64,000 nucleotides of DNA, taken from Hemerocallis citrina (Eukaryota; Streptophyta; Magnoliopsida; Asparagales; Asphodelaceae). Shown here in pieces: positions 44,974 to 57,214 of the stretch. Numbering within the stretch: the first letter of the stretch is position 1; every line of letters begins with the position of its first letter. Location: contig CM030366.1 of NCBI GenBank assembly GCA_017893485.1, positions 106,055,796 to 106,119,795 on the forward strand. Direction: 5' to 3'. The notes beneath the pieces are model-generated. The model saw only the letters and a list, made by a program, of their open reading frames with translations. It did not search any database and had not been told where the DNA came from. Position numbers and translations under genes: made by a program.

Positions 44974-47029
44974 TGTAATACCACGCAAAACTGAAAATGA
45001 TAATTTTTCCCTTGTGTGTTACGCACGTGTATTTTGTACCGTTACTGGTAATATTTGTAACGTGTTTTCATTACGTATTATGATTTCTGACTATTTATGC
45101 ATTTTCCGTATATTTTATTCTATTTAAATTAGATAAAATATTAAATTTTCAATCTCTGGGTTTTACGTGCTTTTTACGTGTTTTTGATGCATGTATCGAT
45201 TATGCGTTTCCACCGCTACATGTAATATTTTCTATGCGTTTAAATTATTTATTTTAGGTATTCAGATCCATTTTGATAAATTGAAAATTTATTTTTCTCC
45301 TATTTTAATTAAAATACTTTTGTACGTGTAATGCACATATTTTCTACGCACGTAGCAATTACATCGTGGAAAATATAAAATTAATTAATATATTTTCTTA
45401 TATTGTATTTTCATTATCTTTAACATTTTTCAATGATAAAACTGAATTTTGTATTTTTATATTTTACATGCGAAGTACGTGTTTTTTGGTGCGCGTATTT
45501 AAGCATATTCATTTTCAAAATAAATTTCGGAGTGTGTGTACTTATTTGTGCATGAAACATTATAAAATTTTAATTAAACTAATCTCTACATATTATGTAT
45601 ATATAATGCTTATGTTTGCACCTATTCACACTAATTCCTTCTTCCGAACTCAACCACTATTCAGCAAATGGTCCCCCCTTTACACTGTGCCTACATACCT
45701 ATATCATTTAAATATATGGTCTAATATAATTGCATGCATGAGTTGGAGTTTGGGTCTTTCTTGTGCTTGGGTGGAGGGGCCCACGGCTTGGACACGGCAA
45801 TATGTGATGTTTGATTTTGGCTGTGGTTGACTTCGTCAAGCCTATGGCTAACGTGGCATTGAAGTTGGGTTTGGGCTTTTCATGTGTTGATCGGTTATGG
45901 GGGAGTTGGCCGGTTTTGTACATGAGGAGTTGGGGGTTGAGTTTTTGAAGAGGTGGAGATGTGAAGAGTTGGTAGTTAGGGGAGTTAGGATCATGAAGAG
46001 TTGGAGAATTAAGTGGAGTAATTTATTAAGTGGATAATTTTGTACTTTAAACCCTCACATTGTTCTGTAAATACACCCAAATTTCCTTCTCATTTCACAC
46101 GTAAAATAAACAAAATAAAGAGAGGAAAAGAAAGAGAGAATGAGAGTATTTGCTAGGAGGAGAAGGATAAGGAGGTGCTAGTTGGAGCTAAGAGCTAGAA
46201 TAGGTCTCTCCAATCTTGGTTATTTCATTCTTCATAAGAGGTGGGTGATTTCTTACTTTCTAATTGTAGAGAATGCATGCAAAAAATTATAAATGAGTAG
46301 TATAAATTAAATTTGATGTAAAATATATAGATAAAATCCATACTAATGTAGTATGCCATGAATGAAAGTTATCTTGTTGTCACTAAAGTAAATAATTGCC
46401 ACCATGTTAATTAGAAAGAAGAATTTTGACAAAAGAATTAATACTATGAATCATGTTAGTATGCTTGTAAATTTGTACGTGTCGAATGTATGATTTGTAT
46501 GAAAATTGTAGAAGTAGTGTTATATTAAATTTATGCTTTGATACCATGATAAGTTGAAAGAAGAAAGAAAGAAAGAAAAATTGAATTATTACCATGAAAT
46601 GTGTCAACTATTGCATATTGCCATGTTATATTGAAAATATAAATTTTTGCATAAGAGAATTTTCTTTGAGATTTCATGGATGATTAAGAGGCATGTTTGC
46701 TTTTTATTACAAAATTTTAATTAGTGTAATTGAGTACATAAACTAGTTTTAATGAATATGATTCTTAAATTCAAGTTTTGAGAAATGTAAATTAGTGAGT
46801 AAAATGAAAAGAAAAAAAACTATTTGAAAATGGAGATATATATTTTAAAATAAATTTGAACTTGTTGGTTGCTGTTTAAAATTCAACTCAATCAGAAGAA
46901 AAGTTTATTTCAATATCTTAAAAGATTGGATCATGGGATAAACGAGTTTTGCGAAAAGGAACCAATTTCAGAACAGTATGAACAAAATTATATTAATATG
47001 TCTCCTAAACAGTAATAACACTTGAACTT

Positions 47030-47100
47030 ACTGGTTAGCCAGTGCACCACAGAGCACTATTTGTAAGAGATCTTGGGTTTGAAACTTGATAGTCACATTT
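47030..47100 (+). repeat. Diverged tRNA-derived SINE-like segment
   Basis: An A-box-like tggttagccagtg near 47,032 and a B-box-like gggtttgaaac near 47,084 lie at tRNA-like spacing. Each differs from consensus, so this is a weak call on its own; the better copy is about 160 bp downstream. Confidence 0.35.
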
Positions 47101-47184
47101 TATTTTGATTCACTCAATTAGATTCCGAACCTGTACTGTGTGTATAAGGGGGTTTCTGTTGCGGTTTATTGTCACAAGTCCAAA

Positions 47185-47275
47185 CGGACTTAGTGGCTAG
47201 TGGGTTTGGGCTTGGGGGCTGGCTGTGTGTGTCGGCAGGTCCTGGGTTCGAAACCCGAAGCCACCTTTTGAATTT
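47185..47275 (+). repeat. tRNA-derived SINE-like segment with A and B boxes
   Basis: TGGCTAGTGGG at 47,194-47,204 fits the RNA polymerase III A box, and GGTTCGAAACC at 47,245-47,255 fits the B box exactly; the 40-base gap is normal for tRNA genes. The region does not fold as a complete tRNA (no matching acceptor arm), and a T-rich stretch follows. This fits a tRNA-derived SINE head better than a functional tRNA gene. Confidence 0.55.
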
Positions 47276-47533
47276 TTTTGGGTTTCTGTTTACATATTTG
47301 AGGTTTTGATGTGGAAAAGATTGAGAATAAAACATTATTATTCATATAAAATAAAAATAGAAATTCTTAGAGATGATTATAAAATTTTCTTGTATATTTT
47401 GAGAAAGTAAAAAAAAATGGGACTTGAAATAGTAAATGAGTTTTTTACTCCAAAATTATCATTTGAGTAAATGATCCTTATTTTTGAAAAGAAGGAAGAA
47501 AAAAAATATGTAACAAGTTATGAAATTCCCTTG

Positions 47534-48116
47534 TGATATGGCTAAAAATGGGGTTAAATCGGAACCGTCCAAATTGGGCACGAATCTTGAAGCTCAGGGG
47601 TAAAACGGTAATTTCACCTACCAACGGGTCTGAAGCAGGTAATGGTTATCTTCCCCGAAGATCCACTTACCCGCAAACGGATCCACCTCAACTGGGTGCG
47701 GATTTCAACCCACAGCAAACCCGGTCCAGAAGGGATAGAATTAGGGTTTCTGGTTAAATCCTAATCAACGGCCTTGATTCATATCTATCCCTTCACTGGG
47801 GATTAGGGATTACATTCCTTATCTAACCACAGGGGGATTACATTCCTAATCTGATCCCAGCGGCGCCTATAAATACCCCCCATCCATCTCCATTGAGAGG
47901 TAATCAATCTTTCTCCCGTTTTTGCGCTCTTTCATAATCTTCCCTGATTACTGACTTGAGCGTCGGAGGGTGCATCGCCGAGAACAACCCTGGTGTCTCG
48001 CACTTTTTGCAGGTGTACGGCAGGAGTCGGTGTCAAACTCCGACGGAACAGGTATACAGGTTTACTATTCAGTTTCCCTAAGAATCCACAAATACTATCT
48101 GTTTACCCCCACACCA
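47534..48116 (+). repeat. 5' LTR of Tat element 3
   Basis: Starts TGATATGGCT like the LTRs of elements 1 and 2 (TGATATGGG) and ends ACCCCCACACCA just before the primer site. The right edge is set by TG...CA and primer-site position because the partner LTR is outside the window; it could be off by a few bases. Confidence 0.75.
47878..47885 (+). promoter_or_regulatory. TATA box in the LTR of Tat element 3
   Basis: TATAAATA followed by a run of C (cccccc), the same arrangement as in elements 1 and 2, where TATAAATA is followed by tcaggcccc or tcagacccc. The gag start lies about 310 bp downstream. Confidence 0.6.
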
Positions 48117-48118
48117 AA

Positions 48119-48139
48119 TTTAGCGGCGTCTGTGGGAAA
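48119..48139 (+). other. Primer binding site of Tat element 3
   Basis: ttagcggcgtctgtgggaaac is a diverged form of the ttggcgccgtctgtgggaa of elements 1 and 2, just after the LTR end. Confidence 0.7.
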
Positions 48140-48188
48140 CTAACGAATAGCAACCTCCCCTCTTCCGTTGGACAGATCTCCTCTAGCC

Positions 48189-50039
48189 ATGCCTCCTAGG
48201 AAAGTCAGGTCCAGAGGGTCCAATCGAGGACCCAACCCCGATCAGCAACAGGAAGTTCCTCCTCAGCCCGCTCAACAGCAAGGGAAACTTCCTCCTCCAG
48301 CGGAAGACCCACTCCAACAGGACCTGCCTCCTCCACAGAACCAGCAACCTCCTAGGGGTCCCAATCCGCAGAAACAACCACTCCATCCGGACCACGTCTC
48401 CATCCACAACGCCTCTTCGGACTCTATGGCCTCCCATCATCCCCGAGCTTCCGGTCTCCACAACACCGTCCTCAACCGGCAGAAGGACGAGGATCTTCGC
48501 CGCCATCTGGATGAAAAGCGGGCCCGAGAGGGAACCTCCCGCCAACACCGTCCGGATGAGCGATCTCCTCGCCGCCGAGAATATAGAAGGTCCCCTATCC
48601 GAAGGGGGCGGAGAGAGTCCCCCGAGCATCACAGAAGAAGACCACACTCCCCTGCAGGTTGGCAACAGCCGAGGAACGATGAGGCACCCATCACTCGTGC
48701 CGAGTTCCAGCAGTTCCAAGCGACCGTCCTGCAGGCTCTCAATCTCCATCCTAACACTAATGCTCCAAAGATTCCCTCTCCTCCTCCGGTTCGAAGTCCT
48801 CGCCGACGATCCCCAACTCCTCCTCCCACTTCTAGCAACTCCCGGCATACTCCAAGTCCTCGTCGCTCCAGGAGCTACCGACGCCGTAGCCCCCGCTCTC
48901 CCTCGTACGAAGACGAGTCTAGGGGCTCGGTTGATTACCGTCGAAGGGATAACGCTGTATACTGCTGTCTCCATGAGATGGAGAGGCGCTTGGGTCAGTT
49001 AGACCGAGAAGAGGAGCTTAGAGGAAGGACCCTTCGGCCTAGCAGACCTCCTTTTTCCCGAACCATAATGGATGCACCTATGCCAGTCGACTTCAAGCCT
49101 CCTCAATTTGAGACCTTCTCCGGGGAGACTGACCCCGTCGATCACATCGAGAGCTTCAAGACCCTAATGCTCATCCACCAAGCTTCCGATGCCCTGCTCT
49201 GTAAAACCTTCCCCGCAACTCTGAAAGGTCCAGCTCGAGAATGGTACTCTCGCCTTGCCCCCTTCTCAGTATTCTCCCTCGAGCAATTCGAAACCCTCTT
49301 CGTCACCCATTTTGTAAGTAGCCGTAGAACTGAGAAGACCAGCATCTCGCTACTGTACCTCCACTAGAAGAAGGGTGAGAAGTTGAGAGACTATGTGAAG
49401 AGGTTCACAGCTGAAGCCAGGTCCATAGCATCCCTCGACCAGTCGGTCGCTGCAACGGCATTTCAGTCCAATATCCTCAATCCCAACCTCCGCTCCTCCC
49501 TCGCCAAGAAGCCCCCACAGAACTTCTCTGACCTCCTCCTCCGAAGTGAAAAGTACATTCGTGCCGAAGAAGCCGAGCACCGCCCCAACTTGGAGGGGTC
49601 TTCCTCTGGGTTTAAGAGAAAGGGAACAGAAGAGGAAGGAGCCAAGAAGCTCCAGAAGGATAATGCCGGCCAGCACCGACCTCCCCCCAGATTCGAGAAG
49701 TTTACTCCCCTCACCACTAATGTCTCTACCATTCTGATGGAAGTTGAGAAGGAAGGGATCCTGCCTCCTGCTCTGAGGATGAAAACCCCTGCCAAGAAAA
49801 GGGATAAAGAGAAGTGGTGCCGTTATCATTGGGATCACGGCCACGACACCAACGATTGTCGGGCCCTAAAGAATGAGATAGAAGTCCTTATCCAGAGGGG
49901 GCAGCTGACAAAGTTCGTAAGAAAGGACCGAGCCGAACTTCCTCCCCCGCCTCGGGGGGCTAATAAGCGCCCGGAACGAGATGCGACCCTGACTTCGAGG
50001 AAGAGCGAGTCCTCCACCTCATTCATGGGGGCCCAATAG
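48189..50039 (+). pseudogene. gag of Tat element 3
   Basis: ATG at 48,189 (MPPRKVRSR) is equivalent to the MAPKA starts of elements 1 and 2; there is an in-frame TTG upstream but no earlier ATG. Residues 1-120 are rich in P and Q, 120-270 rich in R and S (arginine-serine dipeptides), then the gag core begins at about 290 (PVDFKPPQFETFSGETDPVD, LKGPAREWYSRL). TAG at 49,365-49,367 stands where relatives have Gln (RQKEGE). The frame goes on through WCRYHWDHGHDTNDC, the zinc motif, and ends at TAG 50,037 after a frameshift near 50,020. Confidence 0.87.
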
Positions 50040-50895
50040 GGGGCTCCTCAAACTCCTCTCGGAAGGTATTTGTAAGAGAAGTCAACTCGGTCCGAGCCAC
50101 CCCTCCTCCCAAAGGCCTCAGAGTGCCCCTCACGTTCTCAGACGAAGATCTTGAAGGTGTCCGCACCCCTCATTGTGATGCACTCGTCATCAGCCTCCAC
50201 ATGGCAAACTTTAAAGTGGAGAGGATCCTAGTAGACAACGGCAGCTCCGTTAACATCCTCTTCCTCGCCGCTTTCAAAGGCCTAAAGCTCTCCCGAGATA
50301 GACTTAAGCCCGCCGAATACACGCTCCATGGGTTCACGAGAGTGCCAGTGACTATTGAAGGGGTAATCACCCTCGACGTAACCGCTGGCAAAACTCCTAC
50401 TACCCGAACAGAGGTGATGGATTTTATGGTTGTGGATGTCCCTACAGCTTACAATGTCATCCTAGGCCGACCCGGCCTAGCAGCTATGGAAGCCGTTCCT
50501 TCTGCATACCATCTTAAGATGAAATTCCCCACCCGGGCCGGGGTAGGGGAAGTAAGGGGCAATCAGGAAATGGCCCATAAGTGCTATATGTCCTCTACCC
50601 TCGGACCAGTCCTCTCCTTAGAAAATATGGAAATCCCCCAAAATGCTGCCCGACCGACGTCCGAGCCGGTGGATGAGTTGGAGGAAGTGCTCTTCTCTGA
50701 GCAGGATCCAACTCGCAAGATCTTTGTTAGCAAGACCCTCCCGTCCGCCCTATGCTCGGACATTGTACAGTGCATCCGAAGGAACCAAGACCTCTTCGCT
50801 TGGTTAGCTGCAGACATGCCCGGAATTTTCGAAGAGCTCTTAGTCCACCACCTCAGCATTGTTCCGGGGTCCAAACCGGTTCAGCAGAAGAGGCG
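50040..50895 (+). pseudogene. Protease region of Tat element 3
   Basis: Frame 2 from about 50,020. SDEDLEGVRTPHCDALV leads into ERILVDNGSSVNILFLAAF, the Tat protease active site with Asn in place of the usual Ser/Thr after Asp. A conserved VTLDVTAGKTP and FMVVDVPTAYNVILGRP follow, then the linker to RT. The frame breaks near 50,895, where KFAP is followed by a shift into the RT frame. Confidence 0.85.
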
Positions 50896-51759
50896 CAAGT
50901 TCGCCCCGAGCGCCAGCTAGCCATAAAAGAGGAGGTGGACAAGCTCTTGAAGGCCCGATTCATACAAGAGGTGAACTATCCCGAGTGGTTGTCAAATGTG
51001 GTAATGGTAAAGAAGTCCAATGGGACTTGGAGGATTTGTATTGATTTTACTGATCTCAACAAGGCCTGCACCAAGGATCCCTTTCCTCTTCCGAGTATTG
51101 ACACTCTGATCGATGCCACCTCGGGACATGAAATCCTCAGCTTCATGGATGCCTTCTCGGGCTATAATCAGATCCGGATGTTCCCTCTGGATATCCCAAA
51201 GACCTCATTCGTGACTGACCAGGGCCTCTATTGCTACAGGGTCATGCCCTTCGGTCTGAAGAATGCCGGAGCCACATACCAACGCCTCGTCAACAAGGTT
51301 TTCCAAGCTCAAATCGGCCATAATATGAAAGTGTATGTTGACGACATGCTTGTGAAAAGCATCCGAGGTCCTGACCATGTAACCGACCTCCAAGAGGCAT
51401 TTGATGTTCTGAGAAAGCACAACATGAGACTCAATCCGAACAAGTGTGCATTCGGTGTCTCGTCAGGAAAGCTCCTCGGCTTCATGGTTAGCCAACGAGG
51501 AATTGAAGCAAACCCTGAGAAGATCAAGACCATATTAGACATGGCCCCTCCCAAAAATGTTAAGGAAGTCCAGAGGTTAACAGGCCGCCTAGCCGCCATA
51601 GGGCGCTTTCTGTCGAAGTCCGGGGAGAAATGCCTCCCCTTCTTCAAGGCCCTCAGAGGGGCTAAAGGTTTTGAATGGGGACAACAGCAACATGAGTCCT
51701 TCGACCAGCTCAAGGCATACCACGTCAATCCCCCTCTCCTCAGCAAACCGATCCCTGGT
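50896..51759 (+). pseudogene. Reverse transcriptase of Tat element 3 (5' part of the split pol)
   Basis: Frame 1. EEVDKLLKARFIQEVNYP, WRICIDFTDLNKACT, DAFSGYNQIRMFP, YRVMPFGLKNAGATYQR, the catalytic KVYVDDMLVKS (about 51,330-51,360), and TILDMAPPKNVKEVQRLTGRL are all in one uninterrupted frame. It ends at PLLSKPIPG, where the long solo LTR is inserted; the frame resumes exactly at 57,220 with EPFYLYLAAS. Apart from the insertion this RT is intact. Confidence 0.92.
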
Positions 51760-52553
51760 TGTAGCGCCCCGATTTCTGATACTGGGAAACCTGAGAAATT
51801 AGCCAAGACATTTTCTTCAATTAGTCACAATACACAGAAAAACAGGAGAATTTAAAACTTTTTATTCGACACCAATGTATTACAAGTCTGAATATTATAC
51901 AACTGCAGTACATTACAATAGAGTTACAATATTACCTTTACATTTCCAAGTATTACAACCTTCAACATCTTACATCAGAGTACTTTCAACTAATACACAT
52001 ATTACAGCGGAACTAAATATGACATTGACTCCTTGCTTTCCTCGCCTTGAGTCCTCCTGAATCTTGCCCTTGTACTTCGGCGATCCAGTACCTATGGAAG
52101 TGGGGACGTCAGTATTCACTGACGCTTAAAGGCTGATATCAAAGCAGTGAATCTCCCAAACAACATACAAAACATGGCGATGGTGTTGGTGTAGTTTAAG
52201 TGTTCGTGAGTGCTATGACTAGACTCTAATGCGATATTTAAATAACACTAGGATGCTTCCTATTCTAATGTCAGCGAGTCTCCGAAGCAACATGCAGCCC
52301 ATACTACATGCGACCCCATCTCAAGCCGTTTCTCCATTTATAGGGATTTGAACCCGCGTTATGAACTTCTAATTGTACACAACCTGTTCCTGACACCTAC
52401 ACGTGACCGATGAGGTTGCAGACGTGGTCATGTCCCACTGATGCAGTACGCCAGTGGTGTCTATGTTCGCCACTGCTACTCGGCTAATCGGACCTCACTC
52501 AAAAATAGACGAACCCAATGTATCGGGCGTCATTCCAAAATTCAAATCATAGG

Positions 52554-52661
52554 GTTTCGCAAACGCAGGGTAGCGCGAAGCCTACCCTGTGGCACCCTCT
52601 GGGGTCTCGCAAGCGCAGGGTAGCGCGAAGCCTACCCTGTGGCACCCTCAGCCACGGCACT
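52554..52661. repeat. Two-copy 54-bp direct repeat with internal hairpin
   Basis: The phrase gcagggtagcgcgaagccta plus ccctgtggcaccctc occurs twice, 54 bp apart. Each copy holds an inverted repeat cagggtag / ctaccctg around a nine-base centre. Confidence 0.85.
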
Positions 52662-53204
52662 TCAGGAATTAATAGCGCGAGATACGCAACCCGTGTCCTC
52701 AATTCATGAGACGGCACCGTACGTATCCCTTTGACGGGAAGGTACAACCCACTATCACCACCTAAGGCTTGCCTCAAGGGACAAGTTGGTCGTAAGGCGC
52801 CCCCTACAACCAACTCCTCTCTTTTCGGCAAGGGTCTGAGCAAAATGATCTTTATAAGTCACTACCTTAATGATGTCCCTGACTCGACAATCCTAAGGAC
52901 GATAATATTATAAACATAACATGCCAGGCCTTAAATTAGGCTTTGCAAGACAACTCTACTAGGCTGCTCAACCTAGACTCACCAGAATCCTTCGGGATCC
53001 GGTTCTTGGCCCATCGATCCAAGACCTCGGCCGTGCGAATATACATGCATGCCGCTACCCTAAACTTGGATTCCGTCTATACTCCGGTCCTCGATCAACC
53101 TACCCTGGTTAAGATTCGACGGTACACAAGGAGTGACTCCTCCACAGTTCCTTAGGGTAAGAAAATATATGTCTTGATGGTCGATAGCCCTTAGGGTGGT
53201 AATA

Positions 53205-53515
53205 TCACCCTAGACGAGCACAACGAACAGTGTGCTAGCTAACAAGCTATATATGAGTAACAACCACATACGAGCTAATAAGCTACGTATGAAACAATAG
53301 CTACCTACGAGCCAGGCGGGCCTCGTAGGAGATAACCACGTACATACCAGCCAAATAAGCCGCGTATGAGACCAATAGCTACGCACGGGCAGGTCGAGCC
53401 GCGTACGAGACAACAACCTTCATACGAGCCAATTAAACTACGTATGAGACCCACAGCTACATACGGGCCAGTCGAGCCACGTACGAGCACAACCATATGC
53501 AACCAACCATATAGG
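53205..53515. repeat. Degenerate tandem repeat, about 60-bp period, about 5 copies
   Basis: Alternation of tacgagccagnnnagccncg and tacgtatgagaccnacagct phrases. Units diverge by 20-30%. It produces the regular hydrophobic minus-strand frames near 53,210-53,540, which are not real proteins. Confidence 0.7.
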
Positions 53516-54683
53516 TAATCAATCCTAGAAACAACCAAAAGTGCTTACTAGCAAACTCGATCTTCTTTTATTAGAAGCAACAGAAGAATCTACTAATAGT
53601 CTATGATCGGTATTCTACCAATGAAAAACCGAAGGCGACATAACAACCATTATCAACTGAATACTACTAGTGGTCTTCCCAATCCTTATTACGTCAACCT
53701 ATAGTGCCTTAAGCATGACATACAATTGCAAGCATCTTCCTACGACAATCTAACTATATAACATAACCGCTCACCACAATAGTCCTAAGTACGAATATGA
53801 TTAAGCATGTACTTATATCAAGCTTAAGCATGAAAATCACTATGATCTAGACATGAAGTCCACTATGGTCAAGCATAGGTTATAACTTGAGCGTGAATGC
53901 TTATTACTTATCATGACTAATCACCACAACCCAAGCATGGATATATAACTAGTATGAACATACAACATTCCAAGGCATGGTAGGTATTCTAACATTAATC
54001 CTACAACATTCTAAGCATGTATTTACACCTTAGCATGGTATGCCTCATTCCTAGACATGATATACTACTTTAACATTAACATATGGCATGGTGTACATTT
54101 TAGTAACATTCTAGTCATGTATACTAGTTAAGTATCAACCTACAACATAGCATGAGTTTCTACAAGCATGGATAGGACATAACATCACTACAACTAACCA
54201 TGAATAGTTACCTTAAGTTAAGCATGAATATCTACGATATTTTAAGCATGAATATCATTAGCATAGATACCATTAACTTAACATAAACAATAATTAGCAT
54301 GACACCTATTTACTTAGTGTGAATAATGATTAAGCATGATCATCCACTAACATAGCATGAACATATACTTATCTAAGCATGGGTATCATGTAAGCATGAA
54401 TATTTATTTAATCTAGCATGGTATACAACTTCCCTACAATTAGATTAATATGGTATACAACTTTTCTACCATTAATCTAGCATGAATCTTATTAAGCATG
54501 AATAACTACTAGCATGAATATCTTACTAAGCATGGATAACTACTAGTATGAACATACAACATTCCTCGCATGGTAGATTAATTAAGCATCAATCCTACAA
54601 CAATATGAGCATGGTATTTACTTAGTAATTAACCTACAACATTCTAAGCATGTTTATACACTTAGCATGGCATACATCATTCC

Positions 54684-55320
54684 TAAACATGGTAGGTATT
54701 TTTAATATAAATCCTACAACATCCTAAGCATGAATATCATTTTTAAACATGATAGGTAATTTTAGAATAAATCCTACAACATTCTAAGCATGAATATCAT
54801 CCCTAAACATGATAGGAATTTGTAGAATAAATCCTACAACATTCTAAGCATGGAGATCATCCCTAAACATGATAGGTAATAAATCCTACAACATCCCAAG
54901 CATGTATTTCATCCCTAAACATGATAGAAAATTTTAGAATAAATCCTACAACATCCTAAGCATGAATATCATTCTTAAACATGATAGGTAATTTTAGAAT
55001 AAACCCTACAACATCCTAAGCATGAATATCATTCTTAAACATGATAGGTAATTTTAGAATAAATCCTACAACATCCTAAGCATGAATATCATTCTTAAAC
55101 ATGATAGGTAATTTTAGAATAAATCCTACAACATTCTAAGCATGAATATCATCCCTAAACATGATAGGAATTTTTAGAATAAATCCTACAACATTCTAAG
55201 CATGGAGATCATCCCTAAACATGACAGGTAATAAATCCTACAACATCCTAAGCATGTATTTCATCCCTAAACATGATAGAAAATTTTAGAATAAATCCTA
55301 CAACATCCTAAGCATGTTTA
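54684..55320. repeat. 60-bp tandem array, about 11 copies, with a 352-bp internal duplication
   Basis: The unit is gaatatcatccctaaacatg, ataggtaattttagaataa and atcctacaacatcctaagcat. A variant pair (catggagatc... then gtatttcatccc...) occurs at 54,849 and again at 55,201, showing that a block of about six units was copied as one. A looser field of aagcatgaata motifs surrounds it (53,900-55,400). Confidence 0.9.
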
Positions 55321-55599
55321 TACACTTAGCATGAATAATAGTTAAGCATGATACTTACTAACTTAGCATGAAGCATGAACATCTACTATCTTTATTGAAA
55401 CATAACATCTACTACAAATTTACTTGAACATAAACCTCTACCAAAACTTTATTTAACATGAACATCTAATACAAATTTATAAACATCTACTAATGCTACT
55501 TATTTAACATGAATATTTACTACACTACTTTACTTAAAACATGAACATCAACTACTACTACTTTATTTTAATCATGAATAGCTACTAACATTTTACATA

Positions 55600-55860
55600 T
55601 CATAACCATCTACAACTACTTTATTTTAATCCTTACTACTACTACTTTATTTAAGCATAATACTACTATTTTATTTCAACATACTACTACTACTTTATTT
55701 AAACATACTACTACTATTTTATTTAAGCATACTACTACTATTTTATTTAAACATGAACATAAACATCTACACTACTTCTTTTAATCATCTACTACTACTA
55801 CTACTACTTTATTTTAATATACTACTACTTAAATGTCTACTAGTCTTTATTAGCATTGAT
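55600..55860. repeat. Low-complexity tactacta/ttattta tract
   Basis: Interspersed (tac)n and ctttatttaaacat repeats; no coding potential. Nearby simple repeats include (aaac)n at about 56,388-56,406 and (tttc)n at about 56,523-56,550. Confidence 0.8.
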
Positions 55861-57214
55861 TTCTTATTATTACTAGTGATCATAAAAAAGATCTTTTTAT
55901 TCATTCTACAACTAGTGATTTCTTTTTCATAATTAGAATTAACATCTAATTTAGGTTCTTTTTACTTTATAAAAGAAAACAACAATAATAAAAATAAGGT
56001 AAGAACCTTCATTTGGTTCAACCAACATATGCTTAACTTTTTAGTCCAAGTTCAAAACAAGTCCTACAACCAAAAATGGTTGTAAAAAGGTTCATATGCT
56101 TTTTTCATGTGTTCACATCAAGTCCTACAACCCCAAACGGTTGTATGTACAAGTCCATATGCCTTATGTCATTTTAGTCCAATTAACAAACACAAACAAC
56201 AACTACAACTATAAAGATTTGATCCTTATGTTTATTATTACTACTATTCCTTTCTTTTCTTTTCATGTGGTTATTATTTTAACATTTACAAACATACATA
56301 CAACAATACCATCACAACAAACCATTTCCAAAGAACCAAAGAAAACAAAACAAGAAGGATAAGAAGAAGAAGTCAAAACAACAATACAAACAAACAAACA
56401 AACAAAAGAGAAACCCCCACCTTGTTCTACTTGTAGGAAGGACTAGCTAGCTAAAACTTCTCCTTTCCCTAGCTCCTAGAACTCTTATGGAACCTACAAG
56501 AAAAACTCTCTTGTTAGAATCTTCTCTTTCTTTTTCTTTCTTTCTTTCTTTTTGATCTTTCTAAAATGAGACAAGGTGGAGAAGGAGGGGGTATTTATAG
56601 GTGGAGAGAAGGGTGGATAGTGCAAAATTGCACTCAACAATATGCACAAAAACCCCTTGGAGGAGTGAAGGCCGGCCATGCTTGGTAGGGGGTAGGGGTG
56701 AGGTGGAGGTAAGGTGCTAGGTATGAGTTGGAAGCATGGTGAAGGGATAAGGTTTCTAGAAGGGGTTTTAATCTTCTCATGCATACAAAACCCTAGTTTA
56801 GGCCTCCTAATCAAACCCTAACCATCCAATTAAGTTGTCATGACAAGATGAGTACATTGTCCAAGAGTACATGCTACATATTTTGTATAATGTACTAAGT
56901 ATAATACAATGTATGTATGTGTACATGTATGTGTACATGTATGTGTATACAAAAAAAATCCTTATATAATCCCCATAAAATAGTTTAATTTGAAAATAAT
57001 AATAAAATAAGTTTTATTATTAATTCGGAGGATCGCGCTACCAATTTGATGTATTTCGGATGTACACCGACCGATATATGCGCGTAGACAATGTTTGTGG
57101 ACAACCCGGCGAAAAATCACCAAAATAATTTGATTTCGGAATTAAAACAAAATAATAATAAAATAATAATAAAATAGTGATTTATACGAGGTAATATCCA
57201 TCCGGGATATTACA

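Larger units (their letters stand above)
44974..47533 (+). mobile_element. Partial long LTR in the opposite orientation, interrupted by Tat element 3
   Basis: Starts TGTAATACCACGCAAAACTG. Its first 600 bp align with the reverse complement of the end of 92-3,729, for example tgtgttacgcacgtgtattttg against gggtgttacgcacgtgcattttg, and farther on tttttggtgcgcgtatttaa. The aggtgggtg motif near 46,240 matches the one before 2,575 of the first copy. The expected end is not reached before Tat element 3 starts at 47,534, so that element probably inserted into it. It includes SINE-like segments near 47,030 and 47,190. Confidence 0.55.
51760..57214 (-). mobile_element. Very long solo-LTR-like element inside Tat element 3 pol
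   Basis: 5,455 bp, TGTAGCGCCCCG...CGGGATATTACA, with a 5-bp flank pair ctggt (51,755-51,759) and ttggt (57,215-57,219), one mismatch. Removing it restores the continuous pol frame. It has no coding sequence. It is of the same general family as 92-3,729 (start, cagcgga motif near 52,005, cacccacctt-like motif near 56,417). A minus-strand tataaata near 56,595 suggests leftward transcription. Much of the extra length is internal tandem repeats at 53,200-55,850. Confidence 0.75.

Noticed and set aside
45366..45830. 154-codon hydrophobic frame in the partial long LTR
   Set aside because: AT-rich chance frame in sequence that matches, inverted, the non-coding end of another LTR copy.
47194..47255. 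A functional tRNA gene
   Set aside because: A and B boxes fit, but no acceptor stem pairs across the segment and no anticodon arm is evident; a SINE head is more likely.
48183..48974. 263-codon minus-strand frame opposite gag of Tat element 3
   Set aside because: It mirrors the arginine/proline-rich gag N-terminus; the true antisense gene of the element lies at 61,263-64,000.
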